From: Sphingobacterium olei
Lineage (GTDB): Bacteria > Bacteroidota > Bacteroidia > Sphingobacteriales > Sphingobacteriaceae
Assembly (NCBI RefSeq): GCF_005048855.1
Contig: NZ_SUME01000005.1
Location: 1-64,000 of the forward strand
Length of the DNA stretch: 64,000 nt
Direction of reading: 5' to 3'
Part shown: positions 1 to 9,800 of the stretch, piece after piece
Layout: every line of letters starts with the position of its first letter
Position numbering within the stretch: the first letter of the stretch is position 1
Notes under the pieces: model-generated
The model's database searches: none
Seen by the model: the letters and a program-made list of their open reading frames with translations, nothing else
Told to the model about the DNA's origin: nothing
Translations under genes and position numbers: made by a program

Positions 1-80
1 TCTTCCCATTCCGAACAGAGAAGTCAAGCCCGCCAGAGCCGATGGTATTGCCGTAACAGGTGGGAGAGTAGGTCGGTGCC
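1..80 (+). rRNA. rrf: 5S ribosomal RNA, 3' part
   Basis: The first 80 bases match the 3' two thirds of a bacterial 5S rRNA: the CCGAACAGAGAAG loop region, the GCCGATGGTA helix and the GGGAGAGTAGGTCGG 3' arm. The 5' part, about 30 bases, lies outside the window. A T-run and a terminator hairpin follow directly, so this is the last gene of an rRNA operon. Confidence 0.93.
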
Positions 81-92
81 TTTTTTTATACA

Positions 93-128
93 GAGCCCTT
101 GCTGGAAACAGTAAGGGCTCTTTTTTTT
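93..128 (+). terminator. Intrinsic terminator of the rRNA operon
   Basis: A 12-bp stem (93-104 with 109-120, one G.T pair) closed by a GAAA tetraloop (105-108) is followed by eight T residues. It is a textbook rho-independent terminator 12 bases after the 5S rRNA. Confidence 0.93.
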
Positions 129-380
129 GCTCGGTATTTTTGCTTCTCTTAAAGTGTACCGTTCGTATTTTTTGAAAATGTCAAATAGTACGATAACACC
201 CTTCACACTTTATCGCAGAGAAGAGAAGATCTCTCAGATCTTATTAATTTAATCCTTATTTCATCTTTATATCAAAGCGCATGTTGAATATCTTATTCTT
301 CAGGATTTACGACATTAATATTGTGATTGAAAGTGAAGTCATTTTATGTTTTGATTGGAGGAGTCTGCGGCATAGAGATG

Positions 381-411
381 TTATTAGCAGTTGCATATGT
401 CTATATTTTTG
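381..411 (+). promoter_or_regulatory. Candidate Bacteroidota promoter for the Sus-like locus
   Basis: A TATTTTTG box (404-411) fits the TAnnTTTG -7 consensus of Bacteroidota. Twenty bases upstream is TTA (381-383) where TTG would be expected. A start near 417 would give a leader of nearly 190 bases that contains the operator at 465-496. AT-rich DNA gives many chance matches, so this is tentative. Confidence 0.3.
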
Positions 412-464
412 TGACAAAAGGAAGAAGATATAAAACTTGTTAAAGAAATGTTAAATAGAACAAT

Positions 465-496
465 CGTTTGCGTAAAATTGCGCAAACGTTTTCGTT
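465..496 (+). promoter_or_regulatory. LacI/PurR-type operator upstream of susC
   Basis: Two elements overlap. One is a perfect inverted repeat, CGTTTGCG (465-472) and CGCAAACG (481-488), with an 8-base spacer. The other is a near-palindrome, CGCAAACGTTTTCG (481-494), with a central CG. That matches the classical LacI/GalR-family operator layout and is close to the E. coli PurR box. It lies 109 bases before the first susC. No LacI-family gene is in the window, so the regulator would be encoded elsewhere. Confidence 0.6.
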
Positions 497-604
497 GCTT
501 TATCGCCTTTAGGAGGCTATGAATATTGAAATCTTATCTCTATCATTGTTTAATTGTTTTAACCTAAAGTATTGAAAAGCAATTAACCTTAAATAGCAAA
601 TTGT

Positions 605-3553
605 ATGATAAGAAGCCTTTATTATGTCTTTTTCTTATTGATAGTCCCTCTTGTTTCATGGGGTAAGAATAGCATTGATCATGTATACTTTGATTATGTA
701 CTCCAGCAAGATACATTAGAAGAAGAACCTCTTGATTCCGCCGACGTTGCGAAGATTAACACTTTGAACTCTAAAGTATTAACTACAGATAGCATCAATG
801 TGCTACCGCTAAAAAACAATCCGTATTTAACCGTCGGGGAAGTGCTCAAAGGACAAGCTGCAGGTGTGTATGTGCAGCAGCCTTCTGCCGAACCAGGAAC
901 ATTTCAAAACATTTTGGTTCGGGGGCTTTCCGCTGTACAGTTTACGAATAGGGATATCAATAACAATCAAGCGACTATTTTCGTAAACGGTATCCCAATG
1001 GGTATGGAGAATAGCTTCGCTTACGATATCCAATTGTACGACTATAATCGTATCGGTCCGGCAACAGATTTTGCATCGTCAATTGATATGGCATCTATCG
1101 AATCTATCGAAGTGATTAAAGACCCTGTACGTTTGGCTGAGTTAGGACCTTTGGCCGTTAATGGTGCGATCTGGATTACAACTTTTGGCGGTAAAACCGG
1201 AGAAAGCGAGATTTCGGTAAATGGCTATTACGGCGTGAATACAAAGCCCGCCGTTACGCCTTTTAATGCGGAGTATGAGGATTTATTTAGACAGAATTTT
1301 TATTCGAAATATGGAACTGCTGATGATAAATTAAAGTATCCGGGTTACTTGTCGGATTCTACGAATTCGAATTATTATGGATCTTCCGATTGGCAGGATG
1401 TTTATTATTCTACAGCGTCGCTATATACATTGGATTTAAGTCTAAGAGGTGGTTCTGATCGCGCAAACTTTGGCTTCTTGGGAAGTCATACGAAGAGTGC
1501 ACTATCGTCCGATGAAACAAATTTGAAACGGTATAATGCATTATTTAATATCAATATGCTTCCCTTCAAGTGGTTTTCCGTATCGTCTGTTATTAATGCA
1601 CGCCGTTTGGAACGCGATCGAAATTCAAACTTGAGAGACCGCTATACAGAGATGGCCTATTTGCCAGATTTGTCTACACCTCTAGCACCCAATAAATCGG
1701 TTTATGAAAGATATATGGATTTTTATAGGAATGATGTAGTAGACGACAATGTCACGAATCATGTGCAAGGGAATATCCGTTTGTCTTTGGATATCCTTTC
1801 GGATTTGAATTTTTCGTCCACATTTTCCTTAGATTATAATGAGGGTATTAGAGATCTGTTTTATCCAAGCGGTTTGATGGAAACTATCAATTATATGTCT
1901 ACCTATTATGGCTATACGCAAAGGTTTATTTTTTCTAATAAACTTGCATATAAACATCAATTAGATAGGAATCATTTTTCTGCAGTTGTGGGTACAGATT
2001 ACTCTGAAGATCTGTTCCGCTATAATTTTGCGCGCGCGTATGATGGCCCAAATGATTACATCAAGCTGAATGTAGTTAATGGAAGGCGTAATGAGGCAGA
2101 TTATTTAGAGCCTAGAGGTGGTCTTCGCGTGTTACGCTATCTGAATAAGGAGCAATTCCATTTACATTCTATTTATGGAAAGCTTGGATATAGTTTTGAT
2201 AACGTATTGGAGCTTTCTTCAGTATTACGGTGGGATGGTTCTTCGACTGTACAACGGGATAGCAGATGGTTATTTACGCCATCCGCTGGAGCAAAATGGA
2301 ATATAGATAAACAGTTTGACTTGAAGAATATATTTAATGTCAATTTAGGGTATTCAAGAATAGGCAAGCCAGTGTATACGAGTCGCTATGCCGCAGGACC
2401 ACAATATGATGCTAAATTGGGCTGGTCGCAAGATCCGACAGTGTCCTCTTATTTTGGGTATGCCGGCATTTCTCGCCCATATTCGCATGGCTGGACGGGA
2501 TATGGTTTGGAATGGGCATACAGTGATAAATTGGAGCTGACCTTAAACAATTCATTTTTTAACGAAAGATTGTCTACGTCTATCAGTTTGTACCAAAGGG
2601 AAGATAACGATCAAATTGCATTGACTCCTGTTCCGCTTGAATTTGGTTATACAGGAGAATATAAAAATGGTTTGTCTGTACGCAATCAAGGATTGGATGC
2701 AACGATCAATGGATTTATATTGCCGGTTAGTGATGGGAAAGTGAGTTGGTTTACGTCTTTAAATCTGAATCTAAATAGAAATGAGCTAACTGCGCTCCCA
2801 GGCGGGATATCCGAACTATATGAAGGAAACCGCTTATTGCGTGTAGGGGAGTCGATCGACCGTTTTTGGTTATTCCAAAATGCAGGTATATATCAGACTG
2901 CCGCTGAAATACCAGGATCGACAGAAGGTAGTCCGCTGAATAACAATGGTGTACCTTTTGAAGTTGGTGATGCGCGTTGGATCGATCAGAATAAAGACAA
3001 CATCATCAACGATGAGGATAAGGTACTGCAAGGGCGTTTTACCCCGCAATTCTACGGTGGTTTTAATCATACACTGACCTACAAGGGTTTTGACGTAAAC
3101 CTAGCCTTTACTTATGCTTTGGGCGTAAATGCGTTAAACCAACGTGCGTCTTATCGTTATGACTTTGTGAATAATGAAGATAATAATACAATGGGTGCGG
3201 TCCGTGAGATCTTTCATTGGCAGCAGGATCTCGACATTGACAAGTATCCCGTATACAATGTATGGAGTGGTACCAATCCATACCGCGTGGATCAGGATCT
3301 GTTCTTGGAGGATGCCTCCTATTTGAAATTACGGTCGGCATCATTAGGCTACGATCTAAGCAGATTAGCCTACTTTAAAAGTAACATCAAAACGTTGCGT
3401 AGGGCTTATTTGTATGTAACGGCCAACAACATCTTCACCCTAACGAAGTTCACCGGGAATGATCCGGAGCTGGTAAATTTCAATGGGGTGTATGATGGAT
3501 ACGGATTGCCATTGACGAAGACATTCACGTTGGGATTGAAATTGGATTTATAA
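605..3553 (+). CDS. SusC-like TonB-dependent outer membrane transporter (first of two)
   Basis: A 982-residue outer membrane barrel that would import ligand captured by the SusD-like lipoprotein encoded next. There is a signal peptide (about residues 1-20), a plug domain (about 60-200, with LVRGLSA and the IDMASIESIEVIKD motif) and a long beta-barrel ending in an aromatic/hydrophobic C-terminus. The C-terminal part carries the usual SusC motif around FLEDASYLKLRSASLGYDL. Oddly, the carboxypeptidase-like N-terminal domain of most SusC proteins is missing and no clear TonB box is visible, in contrast to the second SusC at 6870. It is the first gene of the twelve-gene plus-strand locus, 15 bases before susD. 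SusC-like assignment is secure; the ligand is unknown. Confidence 0.93.
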   Translation: MIRSLYYVFFLLIVPLVSWGKNSIDHVYFDYVLQQDTLEEEPLDSADVAKINTLNSKVLTTDSINVLPLKNNPYLTVGEVLKGQAAGVYVQQPSAEPGTFQNILVRGLSAVQFTNRDINNNQATIFVNGIPMGMENSFAYDIQLYDYNRIGPATDFASSIDMASIESIEVIKDPVRLAELGPLAVNGAIWITTFGGKTGESEISVNGYYGVNTKPAVTPFNAEYEDLFRQNFYSKYGTADDKLKYPGYLSDSTNSNYYGSSDWQDVYYSTASLYTLDLSLRGGSDRANFGFLGSHTKSALSSDETNLKRYNALFNINMLPFKWFSVSSVINARRLERDRNSNLRDRYTEMAYLPDLSTPLAPNKSVYERYMDFYRNDVVDDNVTNHVQGNIRLSLDILSDLNFSSTFSLDYNEGIRDLFYPSGLMETINYMSTYYGYTQRFIFSNKLAYKHQLDRNHFSAVVGTDYSEDLFRYNFARAYDGPNDYIKLNVVNGRRNEADYLEPRGGLRVLRYLNKEQFHLHSIYGKLGYSFDNVLELSSVLRWDGSSTVQRDSRWLFTPSAGAKWNIDKQFDLKNIFNVNLGYSRIGKPVYTSRYAAGPQYDAKLGWSQDPTVSSYFGYAGISRPYSHGWTGYGLEWAYSDKLELTLNNSFFNERLSTSISLYQREDNDQIALTPVPLEFGYTGEYKNGLSVRNQGLDATINGFILPVSDGKVSWFTSLNLNLNRNELTALPGGISELYEGNRLLRVGESIDRFWLFQNAGIYQTAAEIPGSTEGSPLNNNGVPFEVGDARWIDQNKDNIINDEDKVLQGRFTPQFYGGFNHTLTYKGFDVNLAFTYALGVNALNQRASYRYDFVNNEDNNTMGAVREIFHWQQDLDIDKYPVYNVWSGTNPYRVDQDLFLEDASYLKLRSASLGYDLSRLAYFKSNIKTLRRAYLYVTANNIFTLTKFTGNDPELVNFNGVYDGYGLPLTKTFTLGLKLDL

Positions 3554-3568
3554 ACAGACCTGAATAAA

Positions 3569-5125
3569 ATGATTGTTATGTTAAAGAATATATATTTTAA
3601 ATCTTGTCTTATTGCATTGTGTGCGATCTCACAGATTAACTCCTCCTGTAATAAGGCGCTAGACGCTCCTTCTGTCGAAGTGTCGACAGAAGAAGTGCAT
3701 TGGGAAAGTGTTTCGGATACAAAAGCTGCTTTAATCGGTATGTACGGATTACTGCGTGCTGCCATGGTAGACAATAATGCACATTGGATGTATGGCGAAT
3801 TTCGGTCCGGTGATTTTACCTCGTACCGAAGACAAGACCTATCTGCAGTAATAAACAGTGAATTAAATAAATCGTATGACTTACTCGAAAATCTGTCCAA
3901 CTGGAGAAGGTTTTATGCGGTGATCAATGCGGCGTCTTTATTTATTGAAAAGGCACCACGGGTACTGCAACACGATTCACGCTATACACAATTTAATCTG
4001 GATTTGGATATTGCCCAAGCTAGAGCTATCCGTGCATTTACCTATTTCTATATGGTAAGGGTATGGGGCGATGTTCCGTTGATTACTTCGTCGTTCGACA
4101 ACGGGAAGTTCCCAGAATTTGCGCGTACGGATTACAGAGATGTATTAACGTTTGCTGAGCAGGAACTGATAGAAGCTGTGGAGGTATTACCTTTTCGGTA
4201 TGGAGTGGCGCCTCAGCAGTATTATGGCTCATTCTCCACTAATTGGCAAAAAATCTTATTCAATAAAATATCAGGATATGCAATCTTGGCTCATATGTCG
4301 GCGTGGCAAGGTAAGTATTTGGATGTCGCTGCCTATACGCAGTTTATTATGGACAACTATACCCAATCGAATATTACTTATCTAAACAATATAGCTCCTT
4401 CGAGCACAGGGACGGCAGGGCTAGCCGGCAATTTTGGCATATTCACCAACAATTTTCAGTTTGGTCAGATCGTCAACTTTAGCGCTGCATACAGCTATGG
4501 AGAAGCAACACCATCGGGTCATATCGAACAATTGACGTTAGCCACTCCTTATGTAAATCGGGCAAATCCGGATGTATATGTAAGCAAGGATTCAATTACC
4601 TCAGCATTTCTGGAGCGTAATGACAGGCGTTTTGGAGTTGATACGGTGTCAGGCTTGTTTAGGGAGAATTATTTTAAGGATTACAGCAATGAAATTCCGG
4701 TGTTTAACAAGATCAAGATTATCCGTGATGGGGTTAATGAAGGAAATTATGCCGTATTCGGATCGAATTTGGTATTCACAAGGCTGGAAGAATTAACCTT
4801 ATTAAGGGCGGAGGCTCTAGCTGTCTTAGGACAGCATATCAAAGCCATAGAGTTGTTGAATGTCATTAAGGCGATGCGTTTTACATCTTCTTACCAGGTT
4901 TCAGAACTGGATACAAAGCCGTTGATCGACGAAGTGTTTAAGGAAAGAAGAAGGGAACTAATGGGAGAAGGGTGGCGTTTCTTCGATTTAGTGCGCTGGA
5001 ACAGAATTAAATCAACGGATGCAAAGCTAACGGATATGATCCAAAAGGGAGGTATTTATTGGCCTATTTCCCGAAATGTGCTCAGAAATAACCGTCAGAT
5101 TACACAAAATACGTATTGGAATTAA
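3569..5125 (+). CDS. SusD-like (RagB/SusD family) surface lipoprotein
   Basis: A 518-residue ligand-binding lipoprotein that would form the lid of the upstream SusC channel. The N-terminus has a signal sequence ending in INSSC, a slightly atypical lipobox. The family hallmarks are an aromatic TPR helix with GDVPL (about residues 147-172) and the C-terminal GEGWRFFDLVRW motif, followed by the closing TQNTYWN. Two in-frame starts are possible, 3569 and 3578; the second gives a more typical lipoprotein N-terminus (MLKN). The stop is 11 bases before the fasciclin gene, which points to one transcript. Confidence 0.93.
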   Translation: MIVMLKNIYFKSCLIALCAISQINSSCNKALDAPSVEVSTEEVHWESVSDTKAALIGMYGLLRAAMVDNNAHWMYGEFRSGDFTSYRRQDLSAVINSELNKSYDLLENLSNWRRFYAVINAASLFIEKAPRVLQHDSRYTQFNLDLDIAQARAIRAFTYFYMVRVWGDVPLITSSFDNGKFPEFARTDYRDVLTFAEQELIEAVEVLPFRYGVAPQQYYGSFSTNWQKILFNKISGYAILAHMSAWQGKYLDVAAYTQFIMDNYTQSNITYLNNIAPSSTGTAGLAGNFGIFTNNFQFGQIVNFSAAYSYGEATPSGHIEQLTLATPYVNRANPDVYVSKDSITSAFLERNDRRFGVDTVSGLFRENYFKDYSNEIPVFNKIKIIRDGVNEGNYAVFGSNLVFTRLEELTLLRAEALAVLGQHIKAIELLNVIKAMRFTSSYQVSELDTKPLIDEVFKERRRELMGEGWRFFDLVRWNRIKSTDAKLTDMIQKGGIYWPISRNVLRNNRQITQNTYWN

Positions 5126-5136
5126 CAGCTAGAATT

Positions 5137-5805
5137 ATGAAATATATTTCTTTTTTACTATTTACTTTGGGTATTTCAGGTATGCTCAGCTGTCAAAAAG
5201 GAGATAGTCACTATTATGACTATCAAAAGGCAGAACAGTTATATAATGGTTCAATCTACAGTTATTTAATAAATCAGAAAGGAACGTATGACTCTTTAGC
5301 ACTTGTGTTGGAGCGTTTACCAGATCTGAAGGAAAAACTGAATCAAACGAATAATGATATAACGCTATTCGCTGTCAACAATCGTTCGTTTGCATTGGCT
5401 GTTGAAAATCTAAATGTGGCAAGGAAACAAAATGGGCTGCCTCCATTATATTTAGAAGACATCAAGCTGGACGTGTTGGACACCCTCGCCCAACGTTATG
5501 TATTTGATGAACGATATCCAGTGTCAGATTTTGAAAGCTATTTGGATGGACAAAGTATCTTCAGTACAAAGTACGATTATGAGATGCACGTACTTTATAA
5601 GGTCTTAACCTCTTCTGGCCTAGTAAATGGGGGACAACAGCAGCTAATGTTTAGCGATGTGAACGAATCTATTTATCAGCGATATTGGAACAGCACGACA
5701 ACAGCTACCGTAGATTTTAAGACCGAAAATGGGATTATACATACCTTAACGGCGAGGCATGAATTTGGGTTTGGGAAGTTAACCGCTTATCTATCAAAGA
5801 ACTAA
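5137..5805 (+). CDS. Fasciclin (FAS1)-domain lipoprotein
   Basis: A 222-residue lipoprotein. The start is set at ATG 5137, because an upstream TTG at 5116 would overlap susD and hide the signal peptide. The lipobox is MLSC. One FAS1 fold is recognisable from its two conserved segments: DITLFAVNNRSF (H1-like) and FKTENGIIHTLTARHEFGFG (H2-like, near the C-terminus). FAS1 domains usually mediate adhesion or binding of extracellular matrix or glycans. In Bacteroidota such lipoproteins sit beside SusC/SusD and are likely extra surface binding subunits. The next gene follows after 3 bases. Confidence 0.82.
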   Translation: MKYISFLLFTLGISGMLSCQKGDSHYYDYQKAEQLYNGSIYSYLINQKGTYDSLALVLERLPDLKEKLNQTNNDITLFAVNNRSFALAVENLNVARKQNGLPPLYLEDIKLDVLDTLAQRYVFDERYPVSDFESYLDGQSIFSTKYDYEMHVLYKVLTSSGLVNGGQQQLMFSDVNESIYQRYWNSTTTATVDFKTENGIIHTLTARHEFGFGKLTAYLSKN

Positions 5806-5808
5806 ATT

Positions 5809-6858
5809 ATGAAAAGAAAAGAACCTTATTATAGCATGGTGAGAGGTCTATCCGTTATAACACTAAGCGTACTGTCATTCTTCTCATCCTGTACGGATTT
5901 AATTCCAGATGATCTAGACGCATTAGGCGACGATGTAATGATCACGACGACCGAATTCTCCCCTTATTTGGGTAGAAAAACCTCTTATGAGAATGTTGTC
6001 AGTGTGAGTAATAAATCCACTTTGCCGCTGAATTTCAAGATATTGGGGGCGCGCACGGCAGAAGGTGTACTTGCACCGGAGATTATGGAAAAATATCCCG
6101 TAAAAATATGGACGGGAACCTACACCGGTAAAGAAACTTCATTAGAAGAGATAGAAGGTAAACGAAAAGTGGAATACAGATCGCTTTTGGAAATACAGGA
6201 AAAAAGCGGAGATATAGTTTTTTGGGATGCAGGCGACGCTTCCTTTATTAAAACACTGCCTAGTGAAGGCTATCTCTTCGATGTCGAGATAGCAAACACG
6301 GGCGGAAGACGCTATGTGCGTAATCTGATACTGAAGCCAAGAAGGGAACGTGATTATGAACCTTCGCAGTACGACGATATTCTGGGTATCGCAAAGAATT
6401 CGTATCTACGACCATCTATATTGTACAATGTTTTTGGTGAAAAAACGGGTATGCCGACGAGCGATGTACGGATTTTTATCTTTGAAAATACAGAAAATAC
6501 GTCACCCGGAAATACATTAACTATCAGTGCATTGGACTCGTTGGGTCAGGCCATCGATATGCGCAAATTTAAAGACTCAGAATTTGGACATTTAGTACAT
6601 GGTTTTAATCATCGTTTTGAGAATGGAAAAGTAATATATGATGTAGCTTACCCAATGCCATTGATTAACTATCCTACACGATATACTAACCCTTCGGGGG
6701 ATAAAGCACGATTAAATTTGAAATACAACAGATTGGGAAAGGGAGGATTTCTGCGCGAAGCATTTGTGATGTTTGATTTTGCCATATTCCGTGAAGGACA
6801 CTGGGAACTCCAGATAAGATTTAATGGTGAGACACCAAATTTTGAAAACGAACAGTAA
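5809..6858 (+). CDS. Accessory lipoprotein, DUF5007-like
   Basis: A 349-residue lipoprotein with a signal peptide and FSSC lipobox, followed by a strongly acidic stretch (TDLIPDDLDALGDD) like a surface-export signal. Length, the IGQD/LGDD-type start and the conserved LPLNF...RTAEG...NTGGRR pattern resemble the DUF5007 family of Sus-associated proteins. I recognise this from memory and not from a search. It occupies the same cassette position as the DUF5008-type gene at 12319, after SusC, SusD and FAS1, so a surface ligand-binding role is a reasonable inference. No catalytic motif is visible. Confidence 0.65.
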   Translation: MKRKEPYYSMVRGLSVITLSVLSFFSSCTDLIPDDLDALGDDVMITTTEFSPYLGRKTSYENVVSVSNKSTLPLNFKILGARTAEGVLAPEIMEKYPVKIWTGTYTGKETSLEEIEGKRKVEYRSLLEIQEKSGDIVFWDAGDASFIKTLPSEGYLFDVEIANTGGRRYVRNLILKPRRERDYEPSQYDDILGIAKNSYLRPSILYNVFGEKTGMPTSDVRIFIFENTENTSPGNTLTISALDSLGQAIDMRKFKDSEFGHLVHGFNHRFENGKVIYDVAYPMPLINYPTRYTNPSGDKARLNLKYNRLGKGGFLREAFVMFDFAIFREGHWELQIRFNGETPNFENEQ

Positions 6859-6869
6859 TTGTTAGCCTT

Positions 6870-9800
6870 ATGAAAAGAATATTTTTAGTATTTATATTAT
6901 TGAATATATGTATTGCTCCACTCTTCGCGCAAGAATTGACGATAACTGGTACGATAAAGGATCAGGACGGGGTTGTCATTGCGGGAGCAACGATTACTGC
7001 TCTGCCTGGAGGGAAACGTGTCGGGATTTCTTCTGGAACAGGTAGCTTTAGTGTAAAAGTTGTTTCGGGGACGACAAGTTTACGTGTAAACCATATGAAT
7101 TATGATGATGCAACTGTTCGATTGACACAGGGAAAGACATCTTACCAGATAGCGATGGACGAACGCCAGAATGAGATCGAAACGGTAACCGTGGGTTATG
7201 TGGCTCGAAAAAAGGAGTCATTAACAGGATCTGCGGTGGTGATTAAGGCGGATGATATCCGGGATGCACCGGCGGCCAACTTTACGGATTTGCTGCAAGG
7301 AAGGGTTCCGGGATTGAATGTGCAATTAAATACGGGTACACCTGGAATACGGGGAAGTATGTCACTTCGTGGACTGAATTCGGCGAATGTGTCGGGTGGA
7401 GGAGCAGATGCCTATATGACCAATACGTCACCTTTATTTGTTATCGATGGAGTGCCTGTGGATGAAGGGAACAGCTTTGAATATGGTTTTCAAACACAGG
7501 GGCCTGGTATTAGTCCGATATCGATGATTCCAGTAGAGGATATTGAGGACATTACGATTCTGAAAGATGCACAGGCGACGGCGTTGTATGGTTCTAGAGG
7601 GGCGTATGGTGTGATCCTCGTAACCACGAAGAGAGGAAATTCTAAGATTCCGATTGTAAGCTGGAACTCGAAATATTTTGCCAATACGATTCCAAATTTG
7701 CGGACTGTAATGGGGGGAGTATCGGAGCGTCGGCAACGCGTTTGGCAAATTCTTGCCAATGACACCACCCTCAATTCTGGATTAGACTTAGTCAACCGAA
7801 CGCCTGGCCTAGCCGATTCATTAAATGCATTCTATAATAATTCAACCAATTGGCAGTCTTATTTTTATGGACATACACTGAATCTGCAACAGGCATTGAC
7901 GATCAGCGGAGGGGATCAAACATTCAACTATAAGATAGCACCGGGCTACTATAAAGAAAATGGGATTATTCAAAATACGGGCTTCACACGCTACACGATG
8001 AATACAAATATGCAGTATCGGCCGAATAACAAGTTCTTTATGAGTACTTATATGAATGTAAATATGGTGCGCAATAGCTTAGGATCGGGAAATGCCTATG
8101 AACAGTCGGGCGTGGCATCTAGTGCTAATACCAGCTCATTAATTCCGCCACCTTCTCTTTTTTCGGGAAGCTATGATGCACTGGCGGCGACGAATGTCGT
8201 GAATGACAACAAAACGGCGATGGCGAATACGCAGGTACAGTTGGAATACCAGATTCTGAAAAACCTTAGGGCGATAACGACGCTACAATACTCCTACAAT
8301 ATAGCGAATCAAGATCGTTTTACTCCGGAAATCCTAAATGGAGGGGAAAGCATGATCGAAGTGTATAATGATCGAAGGAATAAGATCTACAATCGGAATA
8401 TGCTACAATTTAACAAGTCGTTTGGGAACGATAGACATCTACTGAACGCCTTCATATTTAATGAGGCGGACATAAGCAAGTACAGGGCAGAAGCTGTAAA
8501 TTTAATAGGGACAGGTTCTGACCGTATACAGTCTGGGTTAAGCTACAATACGCGGTTTACACGTGGCGGGGTGTTGGATAACTTGGATGACTTTCGTTCG
8601 GCAAGTTATGCCGGGCAGTTGATTTACCAGTTTGACGACAAATATATTATGGAGTTTTCCTATCGTTTAGATGGTAACTCTAACCGCGGTTCTTCTGATC
8701 TATGGTCCGAAAACCCTTCTGTGGGCTTTAGGTGGAATTTTGGACAAGAAGAATTTATGTCAAAATTTGATTGGATTAGTACGGCGAATATTCGTAGCAA
8801 TTTTGGGAAAAATACGGTGCCGACAGGAACGATATATGATGCATACGGCAGATATGTGATGGATGCAGCGACCTATAATGGACAACCAACGGTTGGTATA
8901 GATATGCGTTCTTTGCCTAATATAAGCTTAGAACCCATTGTAACTACGCAGTGGAGTTCGATATTGGATCTCGGTTTTTGGAATGATCGCTTAACCGTAA
9001 CCTATGAAAATTATTACAAACAGGTCGATAAGGAGTTGGTTCCCGTGAAGCTGGCCAATATAAATTCCTTTGCGGAACTGAAAATCAATGAACAGTCGAT
9101 CGTGAATATCGGGCATGAATTTTCCACTTTTTTCAGACCAAATTTTAAGAATACCGATTGGCGGGCTACCTTGTACGCGAATGTATCCTTTAACAAGGAT
9201 TATCTAACAGATATGGCCGGGGATTTTCGACAGGAAATTATCGGTACTGATCTCGCCTACGTGAAGATATTAAAGCGTTTGGGTCGAAATACGCTGTCGA
9301 ATGTGTTGTACCATTATAGAGGGGTGTATCAAAGCGATGACGATGTTCCGGTCAATCCTGCAACTGGTTTGCGATATAGGGCAGGTAATGGTACCGGGGA
9401 GGAATATTTTTTCCGAGCAGGAGATCCTATTTTTACAGACTTGAACGGAGACTATGTATTGGACGAAAATGACCTGGTTATTGCCGGCAACTCGCAGCCA
9501 CGGGCGTGGGGCGGTTTCGGTGCGACGATCTCGTATAAGGGTTGGAGTTTTCAGCCATCATTTAGTTATACAATAAAGCGTGATATTATGAATTCGGCTA
9601 TAGCCGACCGTTTTCGAAATTATTATAGCCCAAATAATGATTTGGCGAGGGTGCCAATTGATGACTATGATTATTATACACCGGATAATCCCAATGCAGT
9701 GTATCCGAACCCGTTTGATTTTAGACGAGCAGCGATAGTAAACCCCTTCCGTCAGAACTCAACGCTTTTCCAAGAAGATGGATCGTATCTGAAGTTCCAG

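Larger units (their letters stand above)
131..604 (+). other. Long intergenic region upstream of the Sus-like locus
   Basis: No credible gene lies in these 474 bases; the only reading frames are short and run antisense across the 5S rRNA. The region holds a possible long stem-loop (143-229), a promoter candidate (381-411), a pair of TGTTAAA heptamers 11 bases apart (438-455) and a LacI-type operator (465-496). It is therefore probably the control region of the twelve-gene locus that starts at 605. Confidence 0.6.

Noticed and set aside
24-206. Minus-strand 60-codon reading frame over the 5S rRNA and terminator
   Set aside because: It is antisense to rRNA and to a clear terminator, with no protein-like features.
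3406-3900. Minus-strand frame of 164 codons across the susC/susD junction
   Set aside because: It is a shadow of two well-supported genes in the other strand and has no recognisable domain.
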